Shown here piece after piece: positions 1 to 5,725 of a stretch of DNA of 6,301 nucleotides (its first letter is position 1; each line of letters opens with the position of its first letter). A program made the position numbers and the translations under genes. The stretch comes from a bacterium. GTDB lineage: Bacteria > Latescibacterota > UBA2968. The DNA lies in the NCBI GenBank assembly GCA_027296045.1, contig JAPUJS010000591.1, positions 1 through 6,301 of the forward strand, read 5' to 3'. The notes below the pieces were generated by a model. The model was not told where the DNA came from and made no database searches. It worked only from the letters and a program-made list of their open reading frames with translations.

Positions 1-357
1 CTGGGGAGTTATAAATCGTTTGGGGGGTTTCGAGCTTTCCCGAATCGGCCTTATGAAGGGGAGCATTATCTGGGGTTTTACTGGATGCACAATTTTCGGA
101 CGGTTCCGTTTGAGATTTTGGGGCTGCGCGGTCTGGCAAAAAATGGGATCAGTCTGTCGATTCATGGCGGGCATGGACGAACCTGGATGTCCGACCGAAG
201 GCGAGCTGCTCTGACCTATACCCCGCAATATATCGATCGGTTTCACCACGAATTGGGTGGGTCGATTAACGGGTTGTGGGGACTCGGCAGGATTGATTTT
301 ACAAAGAGATTGGATACCTCGGGATTTTATGTGGGGTGGGGGTTGCAATTGTTTTAG
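1..357 (+). CDS. DUF5686-like outer-membrane beta-barrel protein, C-terminal part (5' end outside window)
   Basis: Frame 1 is open from the first base to the TAG at 355-357 and gives 118 residues, so only the C-terminus is visible. The segment around residues 29-38 (MHNFRTVPFE), then LGL, a short loop and HGGHGRTW at about 53-60, resembles the end of DUF5686 / carboxypeptidase-regulatory-domain barrel proteins of the FCB group. The last stretch alternates polar and hydrophobic residues (SGFYVGWGLQLF) and ends in phenylalanine, the usual signal of a final outer-membrane beta-strand recognised by the BAM machinery. The expected location is therefore the outer membrane; the role of DUF5686 barrels is not known. 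The next gene starts 23 bp after the stop, so the two are probably co-transcribed. The barrel assignment is firm; the family name is from memory of its motifs and less sure. Confidence 0.72.
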   Translation: MGSYKSFGGFRAFPNRPYEGEHYLGFYWMHNFRTVPFEILGLRGLAKNGISLSIHGGHGRTWMSDRRRAALTYTPQYIDRFHHELGGSINGLWGLGRIDFTKRLDTSGFYVGWGLQLF

Positions 358-370
358 GATTTGTCTGCCG

Positions 371-376
371 GGAGGG
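371..376 (+). promoter_or_regulatory. Ribosome binding site for the DUF4037 gene
   Basis: GGAGGG lies 4 bases before the ATG at 381. It decides the start: the longer in-frame ATG at 336 lies inside the previous coding region and has no comparable site. The adenine-free spacer is short but workable. Confidence 0.7.
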
Positions 377-380
377 CGTT

Positions 381-1436
381 ATGGCCAACGAGATTATCGA
401 TATTAGTCGGGGTTTTTTCGAGGATGTGGTGCGGCCACTGCTGGAACAGGCGTTTCCGGAGGAGGCACAGCAAGTCGCTTGCGGGGTGTTCGGATACGGG
501 TCTGAATGTTTGGGGATGGACGACGAGATTTCCCAGGATCATCACTGGGGATTGCGTGTGGATATGTTGATCCCAGATGCAATTTTTAAGGCAAAGTCCG
601 GGGAAATCCTGGAGCGTATAGGAGCCAATTTGCCAGAGACTTATGGCGGGTTTGCCCTGCGGGAAGGCCATGTGGCAGGGGCGGGGATTGCCCCGGAAAG
701 CTTTGAGGGGTTTTTGACACGGACCATTGGGCTGACAGGGGCACCTGCGTCCTATTCCGAATGGCTGGATATGCCGGAGGAGGATATTGTCCATGTGACC
801 AATGGGGAAGTGTGGTACGATCCGTCGGGACGATTTACGGGCGTGCGGGAAGTTCTTTCTTATTATCCCGAGCCGGTCTGGTTGCGGCGAATTTCTCACT
901 GGTGCCGCTATTTTTCAGGGATGGGCGTATATGCGCTCAAGCGAGCAGTGATGCGAAACAACGAGGTGTATGCCACCACCTCATTTGGCCGGTCGATCAA
1001 GTGGGCGATGGAATTGACGTTTCTGTTGAACCAGCAGTATTTCCCCTACGATAAATGGCTGTATCCCTTTTTTAAAAACTTGCCCGAACTGGCCGATCAA
1101 ATGGATCCGTTGATTTCCGAAGGGGTGCAATTGGGCACGGCCTGGAAGAGACGGCTGGAGATCTTAGAAGCCATCTCAGATCTGCTGGATGGACAGATGG
1201 TAAAGATGGGGATTATTTCGCCGCACCCCGGGTTTGTGGGATCTGAAACGTCGGGATATCGGCTGCTCGAACACGCCTATGCGGCGATTGTCAAGCAACT
1301 GCCTGATGAAGTAAAAAACTACGTGCCGAAGTGGGATCAGGTGTACCTGGAAGAATTTCATACCAGCTATGTGGATGGGTTGCCAATTGAGGACTGGGAT
1401 CGGTTGTTGAATCTGACGGTTGTGGAAGGTAAGTAG
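381..1436 (+). CDS. DUF4037 domain protein, nucleotidyltransferase-like
   Basis: A complete 351-residue protein, apparently cytoplasmic, with no signal peptide or membrane segment. Residues 38-57 hold the family signature: GYGSE, then LGMDDE, then SQDHHWG. It resembles the GS...D.D motif of the nucleotidyltransferase fold, with D47, D48 and D53 as candidate metal ligands. The second half (about 170-230) has the conserved W-C-R-Y...G..A.K and SFGR...W..EL.FLLNQ...PYDKW pattern of DUF4037 proteins, an all-helical region that in related enzymes helps bind substrate. The substrate is unknown; aminoglycoside-type transfer would be a guess. The ATG at 381 is chosen because of the Shine-Dalgarno at 371 and because it avoids overlap with the upstream gene. 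It follows the barrel gene by 23 bp and is closed by a terminator at 1479-1514, so it is the last gene of that unit. The length is within what I recall for the family. Confidence 0.85.
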   Translation: MANEIIDISRGFFEDVVRPLLEQAFPEEAQQVACGVFGYGSECLGMDDEISQDHHWGLRVDMLIPDAIFKAKSGEILERIGANLPETYGGFALREGHVAGAGIAPESFEGFLTRTIGLTGAPASYSEWLDMPEEDIVHVTNGEVWYDPSGRFTGVREVLSYYPEPVWLRRISHWCRYFSGMGVYALKRAVMRNNEVYATTSFGRSIKWAMELTFLLNQQYFPYDKWLYPFFKNLPELADQMDPLISEGVQLGTAWKRRLEILEAISDLLDGQMVKMGIISPHPGFVGSETSGYRLLEHAYAAIVKQLPDEVKNYVPKWDQVYLEEFHTSYVDGLPIEDWDRLLNLTVVEGK

Positions 1437-1478
1437 GATGGTTTTCGTTGAGGTGCAACGACAGGTGTGAAATTTTGC

Positions 1479-1514
1479 AACACTCCTGAGGGATTCAGGG
1501 TGTTTTTATTTTTT
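1479..1514 (+). terminator. Rho-independent terminator after the DUF4037 gene
   Basis: The arms AACACTCCTGA (1479-1489) and TCAGGGTGTT (1495-1504) pair over 10 bp with one bulged T, around a GGGAT loop. They are followed by TTTATTTTTT. The structure starts 42 bases after the DUF4037 stop and separates that unit from the sigma-54 promoter downstream. Confidence 0.75.
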
Positions 1515-1570
1515 GTTGAAACTCATTGAAATTCTATGGGTTATATTGGTTGTGTGAAAAAAATGACAGG

Positions 1571-1586
1571 TGGCACAGCCCTTGCA
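1571..1586 (+). promoter_or_regulatory. Sigma-54 (RpoN) -24/-12 promoter
   Basis: TGGCAC (1571-1576), five bases, then TTGCA (1582-1586) match the sigma-54 consensus TGGCAC-N5-TTGCW. The invariant GG (1572-1573) and GC (1584-1585) are exactly 10 bases apart. A transcript would begin near 1597, leaving a leader of about 47 bases to the ATG at 1644. Transcription from this promoter class needs an AAA+ enhancer-binding activator, and its gene is not in the window. The site is intergenic, on the correct strand and just upstream of a gene, which lowers the odds of a chance match. Confidence 0.7.
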
Positions 1587-1591
1587 ACAGG

Positions 1592-1626
1592 TCAAAACCA
1601 AACGTATTCAAGTGTCCAGGTTTTGA
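1592..1626 (+). repeat. Inverted repeat around the predicted transcription start
   Basis: TCAAAACC (1592-1599) and GGTTTTGA (1619-1626) are perfect 8-bp inverted arms 19 bases apart. The left arm overlaps the start predicted from the sigma-54 site, so a full RNA hairpin would not form from that start. A DNA operator is the alternative. Chance is possible at this size. Confidence 0.35.
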
Positions 1627-1629
1627 GAC

Positions 1630-1636
1630 AGGAGGG
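1630..1636 (+). promoter_or_regulatory. Ribosome binding site for the 150-aa lipoprotein
   Basis: AGGAGGG lies 7 bases before the ATG at 1644, close to ideal. It rules out the longer in-frame start at 1536, which lies upstream of the sigma-54 promoter and would hide the signal peptide. Confidence 0.8.
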
Positions 1637-1643
1637 CTGTGTT

Positions 1644-2096
1644 ATGAGACGATGGTTATGGATCGGGTTGTTCCCGTTGATGATTGGCTGCGATGTCGTG
1701 GAGCCCACGTTGTTGACCGGATCGGTGGATGAAATTCCGCCCGAGGCATTTGTCAATGCGGCAGTGTCGGTGCTGCATCAGGAAGGCTATACGGTGCTGA
1801 TGGCCGATCGGTTGGGTGGGATTGTGACGACGGACTGGCGGGATGAATCCAGTTTTGCGAGCCAGACGTTTTTGGATATTTCCCGCCGGACCCGTATGTC
1901 GGTGGTGATGGATTTCTTGACCGACGAATTGCAGGTGCAGATGACCAAGCAGAAAAAAGAAGGCGATCTGCCGTGGCGAAACGACGGGCTGTCGGAGACA
2001 GATCGGCAGCAGATGCGGTTGATTTTAGAACGCATTCGGAGCAAGGCCCGGGCGATTCACAACCAGCAGGGACAGACGCTGGTGGGCTCGGGTTGA
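1644..2096 (+). CDS. Small lipoprotein of unknown function, weakly BamC-like
   Basis: A 150-residue protein with a lipoprotein signal peptide: basic RR at 2-3, a hydrophobic stretch at 4-14 and a lipobox-like M-I-G-C ending at C16. Methionine at -3 is less usual than leucine. The mature part has a compact alpha/beta look: a helix at about 34-47 (AFVNAAVSVLHQEGY), strands VLMADRLGGIVTTDW (51-65), then a strand with RRTRMSVVMDF (81-91) and LQVQMTKQKK (96-105), and a basic C-terminal helix (118-140). The pattern of a helix, a residue pair 'G-Y', then a 'G-I-V-T-T-D-W' strand recalls the BamC/NlpB type of outer-membrane assembly lipoprotein, but this is shape similarity only. It is flanked by its own sigma-54 promoter and by a terminator at 2109-2138, so it seems monocistronic. 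I do not recognise the family with confidence. Outer- versus inner-membrane placement cannot be settled; D17 at +2 would favour inner-membrane retention under E. coli rules, which may not apply here. Confidence 0.8.
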   Translation: MRRWLWIGLFPLMIGCDVVEPTLLTGSVDEIPPEAFVNAAVSVLHQEGYTVLMADRLGGIVTTDWRDESSFASQTFLDISRRTRMSVVMDFLTDELQVQMTKQKKEGDLPWRNDGLSETDRQQMRLILERIRSKARAIHNQQGQTLVGSG

Positions 2097-2108
2097 TATT
2101 TGCAAGAC

Positions 2109-2138
2109 ACTTGGGTACACTTTCCCCAAGTATTTTTT
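2109..2138 (+). terminator. Rho-independent terminator between the lipoprotein and receptor genes
   Basis: ACTTGGG (2109-2115) and CCCAAGT (2125-2131) form a perfect 7-bp stem with a 9-base loop, followed by A and six T (2133-2138). It starts 12 bases after the lipoprotein stop. It implies that the receptor gene has its own promoter. Confidence 0.65.
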
Positions 2139-2152
2139 CCCGGTAGATCAGG

Positions 2153-2168
2153 TGACACTTTTGTTGCC
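2153..2168 (+). promoter_or_regulatory. Possible second sigma-54-type promoter before the receptor gene
   Basis: TGACAC (2153-2158), five bases, then TTGCC (2164-2168) have the same -24/-12 geometry as the site at 1571, with an intact -12 GC at 2166-2167. One G of the normally invariant -24 GG is replaced by A, so this is a weak match. A start near 2179 would give a leader of about 56 bases. It lies directly after a terminator, where a promoter is needed, and I see no convincing sigma-70 site in this gap. Confidence 0.38.
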
Positions 2169-2224
2169 CTGAGGTGTTTTACTCTGGGAACGAAGGATGT
2201 CAGATCGGGGATCTTATTTGAGAG

Positions 2225-2229
2225 AGGAG
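2225..2229 (+). promoter_or_regulatory. Ribosome binding site that supports a GTG start
   Basis: AGGAG lies 5 bases before the GTG at 2235. An ATG at 2233 overlaps the GTG but is in another frame. The in-frame extension further upstream runs through the terminator and promoter-like region and encodes no signal peptide at its N-terminus. Confidence 0.65.
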
Positions 2230-2234
2230 TGGAT

Positions 2235-4481
2235 GTGAAGCGGTTTGTTTTGTTGATGGTGTGGCTGTTGTTGCCCATCCAGGCTTTTGGGGCAACACTG
2301 AGTGGGTTTGTCGCAGATCGGAGTAATGGGGAGTCCCTGCCTTATGCGAGTATTGTACTGAAATTCCCAGGGCAGCCTCCGATTGGGACATTGAGCAATG
2401 TGGACGGGTATTATGCAATGCAGCATATCCCGCCAGATACCACCTACCAGGTGGTAATTTCTTATGTGGGGTATGTCAGTTTTCAGGATTCGATGCGGTT
2501 TGAAAGCGACGAGGTGCGGCGGCTGGATGTGCAGTTAAAGCTGGAACTGATATCTACAGCGGAGATTGTGGTCACCGCAGATCGGGATGAAGAGGAGCGG
2601 ATCGTTCAGCCTGGGTTTATCGAGATTGAGACGGCCCAGATCCGAGAGATGCCGGCTTTCGGAGAGACCGATATTCTTAGAAGCCTGCACATGATACCGG
2701 GGATTCAGGCGGCATCCGATATGAGTTCCGGACTGTATATCCGGGGTGGAGGGCCGGATCAGACGTTGATTTTGCTCGATCAAATGCCGCTTTACAATCC
2801 GTCCCATATGTTCGGGTTTTTCTCGACTTTTAATCCGGATGCGATCAAAGATATGAGCCTGTACAAGGGGGCCTATCCCGCCCAGTATGGCGGACGGTTG
2901 GGGGCGGTGCTGGATGTGCGAAATAAAGATGGGAATCGGAGAGGGTTTCAGGCAACCGGGGGGGTTAGCTTGATTGCGTCCCGGCTGACGCTGGAAGGGC
3001 CAACCCGGGGCGGGTCATGGATGGTTTCGGGAAGGCGAACCTATATGGATCCGATTCTGTCGGTGGTGAGGCGCAGAGAACCCAATGTGCCCAAATATTA
3101 TTTTTACGACCTGAATGCCAAATTGAACCAGGACCTTTCCGATACCGATAAGCTCCAGGCTAGCGGTTATTTTGGGCGGGATGATTTGAATGCCAGGGTG
3201 GACGATGGAAATGTGCTGGTCCATCTCCGATGGGGAAATAACGGATATACGGGCAAGTGGACCCACGTATTTTCGCCTGTGTTTTATGGGAATTTTATGG
3301 TATCGGGGAGTAAGTACGAAAGCGACATGAGTTTGGATCTTTTCGACACGCCCATTCTGTTTAAAAATAGCATTCAAGACCTGACGGTGAAGGGAGATGT
3401 AGATTGGTTTGCGAGCCGAAACAATGCCCTGAGTGGTGGGTTTTATCTGACTTTTTACGATTTTCTTTTTTTGAGCGAATTCAACGCGAAAGAACACTTA
3501 AACCTGAAACAGAACTCGCGTCTGTTTTCGGTGTATTTGCAAGACGACTGGCGGCCCGGATCCGATACCCACATTCGGATTGGGACTCGCGGGAATTATT
3601 TTAGTGAGGGGAACATATATCATGTTGAACCCCGGTTCTCCGCCAGCCATGGTTTGGGGGCCAACTGGCGGGTCAAACTGGCCGGCGGGTCTTACCACCA
3701 GTATTTACAACTGGTGACTACAGAGTTGTTTAGTGGAGGAGATTTTTGGGTTCCTTTAGATGAGACGGTCCGTCCGGGACGGTCCTGGCAGGGTGTGGCG
3801 GGTCTGGAGTGGGAACCGTCTCTGCGCTATCAATTGTCTATTGAGGGGTATTATAACGATCTGGCCAATCTGGTTGTTCTGGATAACCGTGTGGCCGCCG
3901 ATACGGAGGCGACGACCTCGGAAGAGGCGTTTGTAACGGGCGGGAAGGGGTATGCAACCGGAATCGAAGTGTTTTTGCAGCGTCGAACCGGGGCATTGAC
4001 CGGGTGGATCGGATATACGCTGGGGTGGACACGTCGGACGTTTTCGGAACTGAACGGGGGGCGTCAATTCCCGCCCAAGTATGATCGGCGTCACGATGTG
4101 TCTTTTGTGGCGAATTATCAGCTCAGAAAGTGGTCGTTTGGAGCCAATTATATTTATGGAACCGGTCAGGCGTTCACACCGGCTTCGGCACGATATACGT
4201 TGCGTTCGCCTGCCCTGCCGGATCTGCAACGAGAGGACCTGGCATTGCCTGCCGATCGGAACAGTGCCCGGCTCTTGCCCTATCATCGGATGGACGTGAG
4301 CATCAAACGTAAATTTCGTTTGTTTGGGATGAAAACGGAGGTTTATCTCCAGGCGTTTAATCTCTATAACAGGCGCAACGAATGGTTTGTTCAGTACGAT
4401 GTGGGCCAACCCGAAACCGATCCGGAAGTAGTCAAGATGTTGCCGGTGATCCCTACCCTGGGTATCAATTTTGAATTTTAA
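2235..4481 (+). CDS. TonB-dependent outer-membrane receptor with carboxypeptidase-regulatory-like N-terminal domain
   Basis: A 748-residue protein starting at GTG 2235, chosen because it places KR at 2-3 and a hydrophobic segment (4-15) at the N-terminus as a signal peptide, with cleavage likely near AFG/A (19/20). Domains in order: a carboxypeptidase-regulatory-like beta-sandwich (about 21-103, with LSGFVADRSNGESLPYAS and NVDGYY), a TonB-box-like segment EIVVTA (110-115), a plug (about 125-230, with MIPGIQ, YIRGGGPDQTLILLD and YKGAYPAQYGGRLG), then a beta-barrel. The barrel carries YLQDDWRPG at 434-442 and PPKYDRRHDVSF at 613-624, both common in FCB receptors, and ends in NFEF with a terminal phenylalanine. 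It should import a substrate across the outer membrane using TonB-ExbBD energy; those genes are not here and the cargo cannot be read from sequence. It is shorter than typical SusC proteins (about 1000 residues) and its partner is DUF4249-like rather than SusD. The stop overlaps the next gene's ribosome binding site, which suggests translational coupling. Confidence 0.92.
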   Translation: MKRFVLLMVWLLLPIQAFGATLSGFVADRSNGESLPYASIVLKFPGQPPIGTLSNVDGYYAMQHIPPDTTYQVVISYVGYVSFQDSMRFESDEVRRLDVQLKLELISTAEIVVTADRDEEERIVQPGFIEIETAQIREMPAFGETDILRSLHMIPGIQAASDMSSGLYIRGGGPDQTLILLDQMPLYNPSHMFGFFSTFNPDAIKDMSLYKGAYPAQYGGRLGAVLDVRNKDGNRRGFQATGGVSLIASRLTLEGPTRGGSWMVSGRRTYMDPILSVVRRREPNVPKYYFYDLNAKLNQDLSDTDKLQASGYFGRDDLNARVDDGNVLVHLRWGNNGYTGKWTHVFSPVFYGNFMVSGSKYESDMSLDLFDTPILFKNSIQDLTVKGDVDWFASRNNALSGGFYLTFYDFLFLSEFNAKEHLNLKQNSRLFSVYLQDDWRPGSDTHIRIGTRGNYFSEGNIYHVEPRFSASHGLGANWRVKLAGGSYHQYLQLVTTELFSGGDFWVPLDETVRPGRSWQGVAGLEWEPSLRYQLSIEGYYNDLANLVVLDNRVAADTEATTSEEAFVTGGKGYATGIEVFLQRRTGALTGWIGYTLGWTRRTFSELNGGRQFPPKYDRRHDVSFVANYQLRKWSFGANYIYGTGQAFTPASARYTLRSPALPDLQREDLALPADRNSARLLPYHRMDVSIKRKFRLFGMKTEVYLQAFNLYNRRNEWFVQYDVGQPETDPEVVKMLPVIPTLGINFEF

Positions 4482-4485
4482 GGAG
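4480..4485 (+). promoter_or_regulatory. Ribosome binding site overlapping the receptor stop codon
   Basis: AAGGAG begins within the receptor's TAA (4479-4481) and lies 8 bases before the ATG at 4494. Ribosomes ending the receptor would arrive at this site, so the two proteins are probably made in a linked ratio. Confidence 0.75.
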
Positions 4486-4493
4486 AATGTGCA

Positions 4494-5423
4494 ATGAAGC
4501 AGTTTTTGATGGTGCTGGGTTGTTTGATCGGGTTGCTGGGGTGTCAGGCCGAACGGGATAAAGCAAGTTTGTTTGGACCCGAAGAGGTTGGGGTGTTGGT
4601 GATCGATGCCCAGTTAATTGTGGACAAACCCCTGCCTGCGCTGTTTGTCCGAGAGACGGTCGGGTTGGGCGAGGTGTATAGGTTGGGAGAAGCGGGGGTG
4701 GTGGATGCCGAGGTGGTGATCGAGCAAGATGGGCAGCGGTTTGTGTATCGGGCAGATTTGAGCGAGCCAGGACGATATATACCTCCGACAGGACCCCCCC
4801 AGGTTTTGCCACAGACGACCTACCGTTTGACGGTACGGTCCCAGGGGCGAGAAGCCCGTGCGACAACACGAACTCCGGGTCGGCTGGTGATGCGGGAAAC
4901 TGTCTGGCAGAGTGAAGATGGGAGCGTGGAGCGACGGATGAAGACTTTTGAAGATGGCGAAGTTTATTCAGCGCCCGAAAATCAAATTGTCTATCAGGAT
5001 GGGCTTTTGGTAGCCCGGTTTGGGGCGCTGGATGCGAAAGGCTATCAGGTGGCTATTGAAAGTTTGGATCCGAATTCCAAACTGGTTGTGGAGTCGGAAT
5101 TTATCGACGATGAGAACGACGTGGACCGATACGGGAGTTCACCACCTTTTGAGATTGCAGACGGGAATTTGCCCATGCCCTGGTTTATCGTGTTTTTCGA
5201 AGGGCGCCATTTGATCCGGTTTTATGCAGTGGACGAAAACTGGTTCGATTTGATTCGGTCCGTGCCCCAGTTTCATGGAGAAGATGGTGCAATAGTACCG
5301 GGCGGATTGGCGGGCGATAATTTTGAACGGCCCCTTTTTCACGTCGAGGGCGGCATCGGGCTTTTCGGTTCGGCTTCGACGGATTCGCTGGGATTTGTGG
5401 TATTGCCCAGGCCGGGACGTTAG
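4494..5423 (+). CDS. DUF4249-like lipoprotein, partner of the TonB-dependent receptor
   Basis: A 309-residue protein with a lipoprotein signal peptide: K2, a hydrophobic stretch at 4-16 and lipobox L-L-G-C ending at C17, followed by Q18. The mature part follows the DUF4249 plan: a first beta-strand VLVIDAQLIVDKPLP (34-48), an Ig-like segment in which VDAEVVIEQDG (70-80) precedes a G-R-Y-IPP strand and QTTYRLTVRSQGREARATT (107-125). The C-terminus is VEGGIGLFGSAS (284-295), very like the conserved end of that family. In Bacteroidota such proteins are repeatedly encoded directly after carboxypeptidase-regulatory TonB-dependent receptors and are thought to sit on the outer membrane with them. 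Here the gap is 12 bp and the ribosome binding site overlaps the receptor stop. The acidic stretch at 202-211 (EFIDDENDVD) could bind a metal ion, but that is speculation. The ligand is unknown. The strong terminator at 5443 ends the unit. Confidence 0.8.
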   Translation: MKQFLMVLGCLIGLLGCQAERDKASLFGPEEVGVLVIDAQLIVDKPLPALFVRETVGLGEVYRLGEAGVVDAEVVIEQDGQRFVYRADLSEPGRYIPPTGPPQVLPQTTYRLTVRSQGREARATTRTPGRLVMRETVWQSEDGSVERRMKTFEDGEVYSAPENQIVYQDGLLVARFGALDAKGYQVAIESLDPNSKLVVESEFIDDENDVDRYGSSPPFEIADGNLPMPWFIVFFEGRHLIRFYAVDENWFDLIRSVPQFHGEDGAIVPGGLAGDNFERPLFHVEGGIGLFGSASTDSLGFVVLPRPGR

Positions 5424-5442
5424 ATTTTGCATGAAAAACTTC

Positions 5443-5473
5443 AGGCGTCGATTTTACAATCGACGCCTTTTTT
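5443..5473 (+). terminator. Strong rho-independent terminator after the DUF4249-like gene
   Basis: AGGCGTCGATT (5443-5453) and AATCGACGCCT (5458-5468) form a perfect 11-bp stem with a TTAC loop, followed by a run of six T (5468-5473). Five A (5434-5438) lie on the other side, so it could also work for leftward transcription, though no leftward gene is seen. It is the clearest terminator in the window. Confidence 0.92.
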
Positions 5474-5565
5474 GCGTTCTGGCATTCATACAAATAAGTA
5501 AGGAATCCCCGACACCCCTGAGAAAAGGTCTGGATTGACCGGATAGATCGCTGTAATTTAGGATC

Positions 5566-5577
5566 ATCAAATTTGAT
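5566..5577. repeat. Perfect 12-bp palindrome, operator-like
   Basis: ATCAAATTTGAT is a perfect palindrome. After one mismatch (5565/5578) two more outer pairs match. GATCAT occurs on both sides (5562-5567 and 5575-5580). It lies 72 bases upstream of the -35 box and is not followed by a T-run, so a protein binding site is more likely than a terminator. Confidence 0.4.
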
Positions 5578-5611
5578 CATGATTCGCTGAGGTTATGGGT
5601 TGGAGTGAACC

Positions 5612-5626
5612 CCGTGCTTTGCACGG
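5612..5626 (+). repeat. Small hairpin upstream of the promoter
   Basis: CCGTGC (5612-5617) and GCACGG (5621-5626) are perfect inverted arms around TTT. There is no downstream T-run, and it lies 23 bases before the -35 box. It could be an operator half-site pair or chance. Confidence 0.35.
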
Positions 5627-5661
5627 CTGACACTTTAAAGGAAATCTGCTTGACACGGCTG
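5622..5661 (+). repeat. Direct repeat CACGGCTG, two copies
   Basis: CACGGCTG occurs at 5622-5629 and 5654-5661, a 32-base period (about three helical turns). The first copy overlaps the right arm of the hairpin and the second overlaps the -35 box. TGACAC also occurs twice, at 5628-5633 and 5651-5656. This arrangement suits a repressor or activator, but no protein is known. Confidence 0.35.
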
Positions 5662-5677
5662 CTTGTTGTGTTATGAT
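5650..5677 (+). promoter_or_regulatory. Sigma-70-type promoter of the PhyH gene
   Basis: TTGACA (5650-5655), a 16-base spacer and TATGAT (5672-5677) nearly match the primary sigma-factor consensus. A start near 5684 gives a leader of about 42 bases, containing AAGGAG at 5713-5718, 7 bases before the ATG. Confidence 0.78.
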
Positions 5678-5725
5678 TGCACTGATTTTACCTGTTTCTC
5701 AGGATTGTCGCGAAGGAGATATTTG

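Larger units (their letters stand above)
5474..5725. other. Intergenic regulatory region upstream of the PhyH gene
   Basis: With the terminator, this gap is about 300 bases long. Up to about 5560 I see no gene or RNA. From 5562 on it holds a palindrome, a small hairpin, an 8-base direct repeat and a sigma-70-type promoter, each listed separately. Open frames across it are short and lack ribosome binding sites. Confidence 0.6.

Noticed and set aside
336..380. Longer start for the DUF4037 gene at ATG 336
   Set aside because: It overlaps the end of the previous gene by 22 bases and has no good ribosome binding site, while ATG 381 follows GGAGGG and starts the conserved protein.
354..899. Open frame of 181 codons on the - strand
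   Set aside because: It lies fully opposite the DUF4037 gene, has no recognisable domain, and is explained by that gene's codon usage. The same applies to the - strand frames at 3015-3497, 3756-4409, 4465-4869 and 5185-5580.
1516..1547. Possible sigma-70 promoter TTGAAA ... TATATT before the lipoprotein gene
   Set aside because: The spacer is 20 bases, too long, and other pairings fit no better; the sigma-54 site downstream is a much closer match.
1536..1643. Longer start for the lipoprotein gene at ATG 1536
   Set aside because: It would bury the signal peptide and the sigma-54 promoter inside the coding region; ATG 1644 has an ideal ribosome binding site and a lipoprotein signal.
2100..2234. 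In-frame extension of the receptor upstream to 2100
   Set aside because: It runs through a terminator and promoter-like region and places the signal peptide internally; GTG 2235 has AGGAG at the right distance.
5651..5665. Third sigma-54-like site TGACAC near the PhyH gene
   Set aside because: There is no GC at the -12 position with the required spacing; the same bases form a good sigma-70 -35 box.
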